NCBI GenBank assembly: GCA_034002865.1
Contig: JAVEZR010000016.1
Coordinates: 1 to 16,576, forward strand
Direction: 5' to 3'
Origin: UBA5209 sp034002865
GTDB taxonomy: Bacteria; Patescibacteriota; Dojkabacteria; SC72
DNA: 16,576 nt
Shown here in pieces: positions 1-6,076 of the stretch (its first letter is position 1; the number at the start of each line of letters is the position of its first letter). A program made the position numbers and the translations under genes. The notes beneath the pieces were generated by a model, which worked only from the letters and a program-made list of their open reading frames with translations, made no database searches and was not told where the DNA came from.

Positions 1-22
1 GTGTACTTATAACAAATTTCTC

Positions 23-51
23 TTGTTATTTAGCCCTTAAAGACATATGAT
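23..51 (+). promoter_or_regulatory. Putative sigma-70-type promoter of the zinc-ribbon gene
   Basis: A TTGTTA -35-like hexamer (23-28) and a TATGAT -10-like hexamer (46-51) are separated by 17 bases. They would start transcription near 58 and give a leader of about 27 nt without a Shine-Dalgarno sequence. A 15-base inverted repeat, AGACAT-atg-ATGTCT (41-55), covers the -10 element and could be an operator. The -35 also forms the right arm of a weak 7-bp hairpin (9-29). Seen in sequence; promoter function is inferred. Confidence 0.5.
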
Positions 52-84
52 GTCTAGTATATATATTTTTTAAAACAAACCATT

Positions 85-699
85 ATGAGAATATTCTCAA
101 AAGATAATGATAAATACTCTGGAAGAAGAAGTAATAGATATGAGAGTGATGATAGAGGAAGATCAGGTAGATTTGATAGATCTGATAGAGGTCCTGTAAC
201 TATGCATGACGCAGTTTGTGATGAATGTGGTAGAGAGTGTCAGGTACCATTTAGACCAAGTGGTGAGAAACCAATATACTGTAGTAGCTGTTTTGAAAAA
301 CAGGGTAATGGTATACCTAGAAGAAATAGTAGAGACTCAAGAGATTATTCTAGAGATTCTAGAGACTCAAGAGGTTCAAGAGATTTCCAAGATAAGGAGA
401 TGTTTGATGCAGTATGTGATGATTGTGGTAATGATTGTCAGGTACCTTTTAGACCAAGTAGTGATAAACCAATATACTGTAGTAAATGTTTCGAAAAGAG
501 AGGTAACTCTCATGAGGGTGGAAGTGGTTCTAAGAGTAATGTTCAATTAGATGAAGTAAATGACAAATTAGATAGGATCTTAAAACTTTTAGAAAGTAAA
601 CCTGAAAAAAGTGCTCCTAAGAAAAGAGTTACTAAACCTAAGAAGAAAGTTGAAGAAGTAACAATAGAAGAAGTTACAGAGGAAGTAACAGAAGAATAG
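85..699 (+). CDS. Tandem CxxC-x17-CxxC zinc-ribbon protein with arginine-rich linkers
   Basis: This 204-residue protein contains two copies of a zinc-binding module of the CxxC-x17-CxxC type, which is common in Candidate Phyla Radiation genomes. The first uses C45, C48, C66 and C69; the second uses C111, C114, C132 and C135. Each also has a cysteine in a shared CQVPFRP segment. Residues 1-38 and 77-104 are rich in Arg, Ser and Asp, including SRD repeats, and look disordered. Residues 152-170 may form a short helix or coiled coil, followed by a Lys-rich stretch and a very acidic tail ending in repeated EEVT. There is no signal peptide or membrane segment. The two zinc modules are near-identical at DNA level, so they arose by internal duplication. 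A nucleic-acid or protein-binding role is inferred from composition; the exact function is unknown. The gene stands alone with its own promoter. Confidence 0.85.
   Translation: MRIFSKDNDKYSGRRSNRYESDDRGRSGRFDRSDRGPVTMHDAVCDECGRECQVPFRPSGEKPIYCSSCFEKQGNGIPRRNSRDSRDYSRDSRDSRGSRDFQDKEMFDAVCDDCGNDCQVPFRPSSDKPIYCSKCFEKRGNSHEGGSGSKSNVQLDEVNDKLDRILKLLESKPEKSAPKKRVTKPKKKVEEVTIEEVTEEVTEE
211..498 (+). repeat. Internal duplication encoding the two zinc ribbons
   Basis: The stretch 211-300 is repeated at 409-498 with only scattered substitutions, an offset of 198 bases (66 codons). The longest shared runs cover the segment encoding QVPFRP and KPIYCS. The unit between them encodes the SRD-rich linker. 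Confidence 0.8.
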
Positions 700-766
700 T
701 CTTTCATAATGGTATTTTTGAATAAGCCTTCATACAAGGTTAATATTTTCATATCTGGAATCTAAT

Positions 767-795
767 AAGAACCTATAGTATAATGTAGGGTTCTT
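767..795. other. Hairpin with a TATAAT box in its loop
   Basis: AAGAACCTA (767-775) pairs with TAGGgTTCTT (786-795), giving 9 bp with one bulged G. The loop includes TATAAT (779-784). The element lies between the zinc-ribbon gene and the atypical gene starting at 837. It could be a weak terminator for the first or carry the -10 element of the second; no good -35 hexamer is visible (CTGGAA at 755-760 is poor). Confidence 0.35.
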
Positions 796-826
796 TAAAA
801 GTCAGTGGAAAATAGAAAATATTCTT

Positions 827-831
827 GGAGG
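827..831 (+). promoter_or_regulatory. Shine-Dalgarno sequence that decides the start at 837
   Basis: GGAGG lies 5 bases before the GTG at 837. An in-frame TTG at 825 overlaps this site and is therefore an unlikely start. An in-frame TAG at 813-815 excludes any start further upstream. Most other genes in the window have no comparable site. Confidence 0.75.
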
Positions 832-836
832 AAAAA

Positions 837-1610
837 GTGATAAATTTGTTTCAAAGATCGTACCAGTTAGCAGAAATAATGTTTCTGGCCTCATCAACCC
901 CCTCGTCGGTAACCTTTATAAAGGCAGATATGACAGGGCGCGATGTTGAAAATGTTCTTACTCGCTGGGCTGGTGGAATTGGGGTTGATCCCGAACCAGT
1001 TATGTATGCTTCGTGGAAAGCATATACACTCCTAGCGAAAGGGGAACTTAAAGGGATCTCAAAGACCCCTCTTCCCAATTTTATACATGGATGCCCGTAT
1101 GCAGGAGGACTGAGAGATCAGAGATACATAACCTCATGCTCGGGATGGCAGAACGACAAAGTTGATTTGATGCTAGCAGCTCTGTTTATGTATAGTCTGA
1201 GTGAGGAGGTGAGATTTCATCACGCAGGATTTTCATACCAATCAGAAAATGCATGCATCAATGGTATGAAAAGGAGTTTAGCCAACTCTAATAGTAGCCC
1301 GATAGCAAGGCATTTCAATCAAACCAAGAGATGGTATGTGGAGATAGAAACTAGGTTTTCCCCAAATGGGAAGTTTTGGATAGAACATCAATGTCTTCCA
1401 GAAGACCCAACAATATCTCTTCATTGGGATGTAGCAACATCAGACCCCCAAGGTCTGATTGGATACATTTCAAAACAGGTTGAAATTCAAGGAAAATATC
1501 TAAGAAAAAGGCCAGACTCGCCATCTGCAAAGATTACAATAGTAGATACAGATGGAACAGAAATATCCATAATGGCGAGATCCAACTGGTCTGAAATTGA
1601 GGATTGGTAA
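837..1610 (+). CDS. Unrecognised cytoplasmic protein of atypical composition, possibly acquired
   Basis: This 257-residue protein (GTG start, TAA stop) does not match a family I can name. It has no signal peptide or membrane segment, and is mixed alpha/beta in character. Visible features are a Trp/Gly segment (RWAGGIGVDPEP), a central stretch with two cysteines near HGCPYAGG and TSCSGW, a hydrophobic helix around LMLAALFMYSLS, and an acidic Trp-ending C-terminus. Codon use differs from all neighbours: CGC for Arg, TCG, GCG, CCG, CCC and GGG are frequent in the first third. It also has a canonical Shine-Dalgarno site. Together with the flanking inverted repeat and the downstream hairpin, this suggests horizontal acquisition or a different origin. 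Function is unknown; that it is a real gene is supported by uninterrupted frame, ribosome binding site and downstream hairpin. Confidence 0.7.
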   Translation: MINLFQRSYQLAEIMFLASSTPSSVTFIKADMTGRDVENVLTRWAGGIGVDPEPVMYASWKAYTLLAKGELKGISKTPLPNFIHGCPYAGGLRDQRYITSCSGWQNDKVDLMLAALFMYSLSEEVRFHHAGFSYQSENACINGMKRSLANSNSSPIARHFNQTKRWYVEIETRFSPNGKFWIEHQCLPEDPTISLHWDVATSDPQGLIGYISKQVEIQGKYLRKRPDSPSAKITIVDTDGTEISIMARSNWSEIEDW

Positions 1611-1625
1611 AATATCCACTGACAA

Positions 1626-1678
1626 AGCTAAGGAGACACATATGTGTCTATCACCCGTGTCTCCTTAGCTAAGTCTTT
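1626..1678. terminator. Long hairpin between convergent genes, probable bidirectional terminator
   Basis: AGCTAAGGAGACAC (1626-1639) pairs perfectly with GTGTCTCCTTAGCT (1657-1670), a 14-bp stem with a 17-base loop. The U-tract is weak on either strand. Inside it, AGACACATATGTGTCT (1634-1649) is a 16-base perfect palindrome that would compete with the long stem. The position between the stop codons of 837-1610 (+) and 1691-2350 (-) fits a shared terminator. Confidence 0.6.
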
Positions 1679-1690
1679 AATATTCTTAAA

Positions 1691-2350
1691 CTAGTATAAA
1701 AGGTACCTATCCCCTTCGTCAGGTAATGTATCTCCGAAATCACTACCCGAGAACTCTAGTACAGAACCATCCTCTGAAGATATTGTGAATTCTAAAAAGC
1801 CATCCATTTCCAAACCGAAACTACCTCTCTCGAAAGAAAGTATAATTCGATCACCCTCCTCTACATATGTACCCTCTACTACAACACCATTTCCCAAAGC
1901 ATTTAAAATATCCATTTCAAATCTTGCACTCTTAGGATAGAACTTGGCTGTTAATTCTTGATTATCAACAACATTACCCTCAGAGTCTAATACCTCTCTT
2001 GTATTTTTGAATAATCGATATTCTTCTTGAACAACAATCTCTTCCTCATCTTCTTCCTCTACCACAATGTCCTCCTGTACAGTAGCACTCTCTTTAGAAA
2101 ATGGATTCTCAATACCTAATATCAACCTATCTGTAAAGAAAAGGAACATAAATAGGAAGATCATTACAAATACCATTAGAAGTAGTACAGTACTAAGTCT
2201 TTTACTCTTTCTTAATTCTCTTTCAGAAGATGAAAGAGGAATCTCTGGAGCATTCTCCATCTCTTCTTCACTTACACTCTCTACTTCTTCTTTTACTTCT
2301 GTATTCTCTTCCTTAGTTGGATTTCTTAACTCTTCAAATCTATCTGCCAT
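1691..2350 (-). CDS. Single-pass membrane protein with acidic cytoplasmic tail and small extracellular domain
   Basis: This 219-residue protein is not recognised. Residues 1-50 are highly charged, mainly Glu, and carry no signal peptide; a basic RKSKR stretch directly precedes one hydrophobic segment at about 52-73, which suggests the N-terminus is inside. After an acidic linker (about 92-110), residues 110-219 form a compact, beta-rich domain with alternating hydrophobic and charged strands, ending in YLLY. It follows the ABC permease on the same strand after 92 bases, so it may be co-transcribed with the transport cluster or use its own weak promoter. A surface or envelope-associated role is inferred from topology only. 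Confidence 0.8.
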   Translation of the reverse strand: MADRFEELRNPTKEENTEVKEEVESVSEEEMENAPEIPLSSSERELRKSKRLSTVLLLMVFVMIFLFMFLFFTDRLILGIENPFSKESATVQEDIVVEEEDEEEIVVQEEYRLFKNTREVLDSEGNVVDNQELTAKFYPKSARFEMDILNALGNGVVVEGTYVEEGDRIILSFERGSFGLEMDGFLEFTISSEDGSVLEFSGSDFGDTLPDEGDRYLLY

Positions 2351-2387
2351 ATTTCTAGATACTTAAATTAACTAGATAGAGGATAAC

Positions 2388-2417
2388 ATTATGAAATATT
2401 TTGTACAAATATTTAAA
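2388..2417 (-). promoter_or_regulatory. Weak putative promoter of the 219-residue membrane protein
   Basis: Read on the minus strand, CATAAT (2393-2388) is a possible -10 and TTTAAA (2417-2412) a poor -35 at 18 bases. The start codon is 37 bases downstream. The region is so AT-rich that such matches are expected by chance, and read-through from the ABC permease gene is an equally good explanation. Confidence 0.3.
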
Positions 2418-2442
2418 CTTCTTTTATAAGTAAAAGCCTGAT

Positions 2443-4917
2443 CTATTCATACCTTAATGCATTAAGAGCAGATATATCCGTTGCTCTTTTAGCTGGATAC
2501 CAACCAGTGAGAATACCTACTACAAATGAAAGAGACACCAAGGAAATTGACAATGCTACAGGTATGAAGGTTACATCTATAAAATCTTGTCCCTGTGCAA
2601 GTGCAAATATTGAGATAATAACTCCTATTAACTTCCCTACCATAAAGCCTAGTATTAATCCTGAGATACTCCCCAATACACTCATTATTATAGACTCTGC
2701 TAAGAAGAGTATTTTTACTTCTCTTGATTTTAATCCCATTGTTTTTAAGAGTCCTACCTCTCTTGTTTTTTCTAAAAGAGAAACTGTTAAAGTATTAAAC
2801 ATTCCTAAGGAAGCTACACCTAATGCTATTAAACCTAATACTAATAAAGCTATCCTTAAAGTACCAAATAGATTACCTATTCTATCTACAGTATCTACAA
2901 TAGAAGAAGTTTTAAAACCAATTGACTCAATATTCTCTCTTACAGAGGATACAAACTCTTTCTCCTTGAGAATAACCTTTAGCTGAGATATATTTTTTAG
3001 ACCCTCTACCCATAAATCATCGTAACAAATATAGTAAGTAGGTGACCTACTATCTGCAACTACCCCTAATATCTCCAATTCTACTGGTTCAGACTCTACT
3101 AGGTAATTTGTTTTATTAAATAGCTTACTATCGAATATTATTACTGCTTCAAATTTCTCCCCAACTGCTTCACTTTCTTTAATTCCCAATAAGTTAATCA
3201 TCGCTGTATTTACTACTACTTGTTTTTGAGCTGCCTCTGGGAATTTCTTTACATCTTTTTCTACTTCCCTTATGGCGCCTACTTCAGAAAGTATTGATAC
3301 CCAATCTGTTTCTTCATCTTTCTCTATTAAATCATTAAGTTCAATAAAGGAGCCATTTACGTCCTGGCTATTGCTTTCACCTAAGACATCTCCTTTAAAG
3401 ATAGAGCCTGCATTTACCTCTGAGGCTTTAATATATACTAGAAGGTTTTTAGAAACAAAACCCTCTCTCTCCTTTGTATAGTAAACTTCACATAGGTTCT
3501 CACATCTAGAATCTTGCCAAAGTTGGAAAGTACCTTTAATCCAGTATCCATACCTCTTACCACTAGTATCTTTAACATAGAAGGTGGAGTCTGCTTCATA
3601 GTACTCTCCCAGTGTTAGATCACCCTTTAAGAAAGACTCCTGTTGTTCTGCAGATATAGACGATGATATGGAATTTTCCTTAGCATCAAAATATATCTTA
3701 GTATTATTACCAGAAGGAATCTCAAAAGAAACATCATCAATGACCTTACCTTGATACAGTTCCATACTTCCACCCTCTCTAATTTGATATCTTTCTACAG
3801 ATACATGATCTTGAGATATATAACCTTCTTTAATAACTTGTCCCTCAGAATTACGCATAATTAGATATGTAGAATCAATACAATCAGGATTCTTAAGAGA
3901 ACAATCCTGCTTCTGCCATACTGCGAAAGAATCAGAAACCCATGGTAAATATTTATTACCATTTATATCCATAGCAAGAGGAAGAGTACTACCTTCTACT
4001 GCACTACCCCATACTTCAAGTCCATCTTGTTTTCCTACCTCTCTTTTTGTATACCCTATTATACTGCTTGCAACATTAGGTTTTTCATATACTGCTTTCC
4101 ATACTAATGGTTCAATTGAGTAATGTATATTAGATATTTCTGTATCAAACGCTTCAGTGCTAATTATAGTTGAAGATACACCGGCAACCACTCCCTTCTC
4201 AAGTTTCTCTTCTGAAATATTTTCTATATTACTTTCCTTAAATATTTCACCTCTATAGTTGTCTATACCTGTTTCTTCAAGATATCTAGGAGTAACACCA
4301 TATACTATTACATCTGATACCGCCTTATTATATGTAATCTTTGAAACAGATGTTATTATAGGTAAAGTAGTTTCTACTCCCTTTATACTACCTATCTGTT
4401 CGATAACATCTTTATTTAACGCCAATGGTGATCCTTGTGATACATTTACATCTACCTGTTTCATTTCTGATAGACTTGCAACCCTTGATACAACCAATTT
4501 CTCAAATCCATATCCAACTGAAAGTAAAAGTACTACTGCACCGAAACCAATAGCCATACCACCGATTGTAATATATGTCCTATTCTTTTTAGCAGAGAGA
4601 TTCTTCATAGCTAAAAGTATCAAATCAGATGCTCGAATATCATTCTCTTTGGCAAAGTCTAACTTACTTAATACCTTGGAGTATGGAATAGAATAGAGTT
4701 TTGCAAAGCCTGATAGTTCAAGTAATGTCTTTCTATTCGGCTTATCTAGCTTTCTACTGGGTGCTCTATCTAAAAGATATTTAATAAAGACAAAGAAGAG
4801 GAGAATCATAAAGCGAAGCATAAATAGGACTTCACTTAAAAATGTTGGTATACCTTTAATAAGAAGCTTCATTCTTTGAATAATATTTATTTTTGTTTTT
4901 TTCTTTTCTTCTTCCAT
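2443..4917 (-). CDS. MacB/FtsX-type ABC transporter permease with enlarged extracellular domain
   Basis: This 824-residue protein is the membrane subunit of a mechanical (type VII) ABC system. An extra hydrophobic segment lies at about 30-50. The first core helix is at about 115-137, after an RNRTY-like basic stretch, followed by a large outside domain (about 140-680). Three C-terminal helices lie at about 688-712, 740-770 and 786-806, with the family motifs EKTREVGLLKTMG and a terminal WYPAKRATDISALNALRYE. The outside domain is longer than in ordinary MacB permeases. The extra part (about 290-500) contains two related copies, each with a WQ followed by a close cysteine pair (C339/C346 and C472/C476), possibly disulfides. 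The start codon is 7 bases after the stop of the ATPase gene, behind an A/G-rich stretch. Family assignment is firm; the cargo is unknown. Such complexes usually transmit force to outside partners rather than simply moving solutes. Confidence 0.92.
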   Translation of the reverse strand: MEEEKKKTKINIIQRMKLLIKGIPTFLSEVLFMLRFMILLFFVFIKYLLDRAPSRKLDKPNRKTLLELSGFAKLYSIPYSKVLSKLDFAKENDIRASDLILLAMKNLSAKKNRTYITIGGMAIGFGAVVLLLSVGYGFEKLVVSRVASLSEMKQVDVNVSQGSPLALNKDVIEQIGSIKGVETTLPIITSVSKITYNKAVSDVIVYGVTPRYLEETGIDNYRGEIFKESNIENISEEKLEKGVVAGVSSTIISTEAFDTEISNIHYSIEPLVWKAVYEKPNVASSIIGYTKREVGKQDGLEVWGSAVEGSTLPLAMDINGNKYLPWVSDSFAVWQKQDCSLKNPDCIDSTYLIMRNSEGQVIKEGYISQDHVSVERYQIREGGSMELYQGKVIDDVSFEIPSGNNTKIYFDAKENSISSSISAEQQESFLKGDLTLGEYYEADSTFYVKDTSGKRYGYWIKGTFQLWQDSRCENLCEVYYTKEREGFVSKNLLVYIKASEVNAGSIFKGDVLGESNSQDVNGSFIELNDLIEKDEETDWVSILSEVGAIREVEKDVKKFPEAAQKQVVVNTAMINLLGIKESEAVGEKFEAVIIFDSKLFNKTNYLVESEPVELEILGVVADSRSPTYYICYDDLWVEGLKNISQLKVILKEKEFVSSVRENIESIGFKTSSIVDTVDRIGNLFGTLRIALLVLGLIALGVASLGMFNTLTVSLLEKTREVGLLKTMGLKSREVKILFLAESIIMSVLGSISGLILGFMVGKLIGVIISIFALAQGQDFIDVTFIPVALSISLVSLSFVVGILTGWYPAKRATDISALNALRYE

Positions 4918-4924
4918 TCTTTCT

Positions 4925-5707
4925 TTATCTTTTATTACCTACTTTAAATTTCTCTAAACCTTTATCACCCTCTAAATACTCTCCCACTATTAAACCATCA
5001 GACATATTAATAGATCTTGTAGCATGTGTTAGAAATATTAAATCATGAGTAACCATAATAATTGTATTCCCCTTACTATTATAATCCTTAAACATCTGCA
5101 TAAGCTCTCTACCAGATACTGAATCTAAGTTCCCTGTAGGCTCATCTGCAACCACTAATACAGGATTAGTAATTAGTGCTCTAGCGAAAGAAACCTTTTG
5201 CTGTTGGCCAGATGAGAGCTCTGTAGGTGCCTGTGTAGCAGCATCTTCCATACTTACCATCTTAAGTAATTCCATAGCCCTCTCCTCTCTTTCTTCTTTT
5301 AATACTCCTCTTAGGGTAAGAGGGAATGCAACATTTTCTAAAACATTTAATGATTTAATCCAGTTCTGTTGTTGATATATTAATCCTACACCACTCTTTC
5401 TAATATCTGATCTACCATCTTCATCGTATGAATAGAGACTCTTACCCATAAAGACAACCTCTCCCTCAGAAGGGATTTCTAATCCAAGTAAAGTATTTAA
5501 AAGTGTACTCTTACCACAACCAGAAGAGCCAAAAAGAATGATGAACTCTCCTTCCTTAATAGTTATATCTATACCCTTTAGTACCTCTACAATTCCGGTA
5601 CCAACCTTAAAGAATTTGTAAATCTGTTTACCCTCTAATATGGTCTGACCCTTTCTCTTCTCTTTTGTAACTACTTGAGTATTATTCATTCTCGATATTA
5701 GAGTCAT
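4925..5707 (-). CDS. ABC transporter ATPase, LolD/MacB/FtsE family
   Basis: This cytoplasmic ATP-binding subunit partners the adjacent permease. Motifs are complete: Walker A GSSGCGKST (60-68), Q-loop YQQQN (111-115), signature LSSGQQQ (164-170, Ser in place of the usual first Gly), Walker B VLVVADEP (183-190), D-loop GNLD (192-195) and H-loop His221. The NWIKSLNVLENVAFPL segment is typical of the lipoprotein-release/MacB group. At 260 residues it is slightly longer than usual because of an N-terminal extension. The first Met (5707) gives a 26-base overlap with the upstream gene; an in-frame ATG at 5689 gives an 8-base overlap (ATGAATAA) and starts closer to the conserved region, so it may be the real start. 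Either way the genes are translationally coupled. Confidence 0.95.
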   Translation of the reverse strand: MTLISRMNNTQVVTKEKRKGQTILEGKQIYKFFKVGTGIVEVLKGIDITIKEGEFIILFGSSGCGKSTLLNTLLGLEIPSEGEVVFMGKSLYSYDEDGRSDIRKSGVGLIYQQQNWIKSLNVLENVAFPLTLRGVLKEEREERAMELLKMVSMEDAATQAPTELSSGQQQKVSFARALITNPVLVVADEPTGNLDSVSGRELMQMFKDYNSKGNTIIMVTHDLIFLTHATRSINMSDGLIVGEYLEGDKGLEKFKVGNKR

Positions 5708-6074
5708 ATTTAATATATTCTGTCTTAGGGAATATTAAGAAACTCTCCCCTTCATTATATTTCCTTATATACATACCCTCTATTGGTATATTCTCTAAAA
5801 ACACTACATGTATTTCTCTAGGTTCACTACTAGTTTGTAGAACTGTTTCTTTTAGGAATACCTTAGAACTACCATATTTTATATATCCCAAAGTCTCTTC
5901 TTTGCTCTTCCAGAAAACAATCGCTTGAGTTGGAGATATAAAGGTAATCTCTGTATATCTCTCTAACTCTCTTGCTTTGATATTTATTACAAAGACAGTA
6001 GTAATAAATGATATTACTATTAATATGATAGCTATAATTATTATATATTTTTTCTTAAACTGTATTTTCTTCAT
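5682..6074 (-). CDS. Small membrane-anchored protein with one fibronectin III-like domain
   Basis: This 130-residue protein has a basic N-terminus, one long hydrophobic anchor (about 9-32) and an outside domain (about 38-120). The pattern AIVFWKSKEETLGYIKYG followed by HVVFLENI resembles the fibronectin III-like modules that begin purple acid phosphatase-type proteins. The same pattern occurs in the C-terminal modules of the giant protein encoded immediately upstream (for example VSWITARTADSKVAYG). The start codon lies 2 bases after the stop of the giant gene, and its end overlaps the ATPase gene. It is therefore placed between the giant protein and its presumed ABC partner, and could act as a membrane-side adaptor. 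That role is inference; the fold call is by pattern only. Confidence 0.8.
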   Translation of the reverse strand: MKKIQFKKKYIIIIAIILIVISFITTVFVINIKARELERYTEITFISPTQAIVFWKSKEETLGYIKYGSSKVFLKETVLQTSSEPREIHVVFLENIPIEGMYIRKYNEGESFLIFPKTEYIKYDSNIENE

Positions 6075-6076
6075 TA

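Larger units (their letters stand above)
801..1623. repeat. 9-bp inverted repeat flanking the atypical gene
   Basis: GTCAGTGGA at 801-809 is repeated in inverted orientation as TCCACTGAC at 1615-1623. The left copy is 27 bases before the GTG start and the right copy 4 bases after the stop codon. No convincing target-site duplication is visible outside the copies. Confidence 0.45.

Noticed and set aside
9..29. Hairpin ATAACAA-N7-TTGTTAT as a terminator of an upstream gene
   Set aside because: The 7-bp stem is almost all A-T, has no U-tract behind it, and no upstream gene is visible.
206..550. Alternative plus-strand frame within the zinc-ribbon gene
   Set aside because: It is a frame-shifted shadow of repeated coding sequence; the zinc motifs are only in the frame starting at 85.
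825..836. TTG start at 825 for the atypical gene
   Set aside because: It overlaps the GGAGG that correctly precedes the GTG at 837, so initiation at 837 is favoured.
837..1610. Transposase encoded between the 9-bp inverted repeats
   Set aside because: No DDE, HUH or serine/tyrosine recombinase motif is visible in the protein, so it cannot be called an insertion sequence.
2394..2415. Near-palindromic AT-rich sequence around TTGTACAA before the 219-residue gene
   Set aside because: The arms are out of register by one base and the AT content makes such symmetry common by chance.
4259..4696. Open frame of 145 codons on the plus strand
   Set aside because: It lies entirely antisense to the conserved MacB-type permease, has no ribosome site, and its protein has no recognisable feature. 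The frame at 2507-2986 is rejected for the same reason.
5170..5230. LSSGQ instead of LSGGQ in the ABC ATPase as a sign of an inactive enzyme
   Set aside because: All other catalytic motifs are intact, and Ser at this position occurs in active LolD/MacB-type ATPases.
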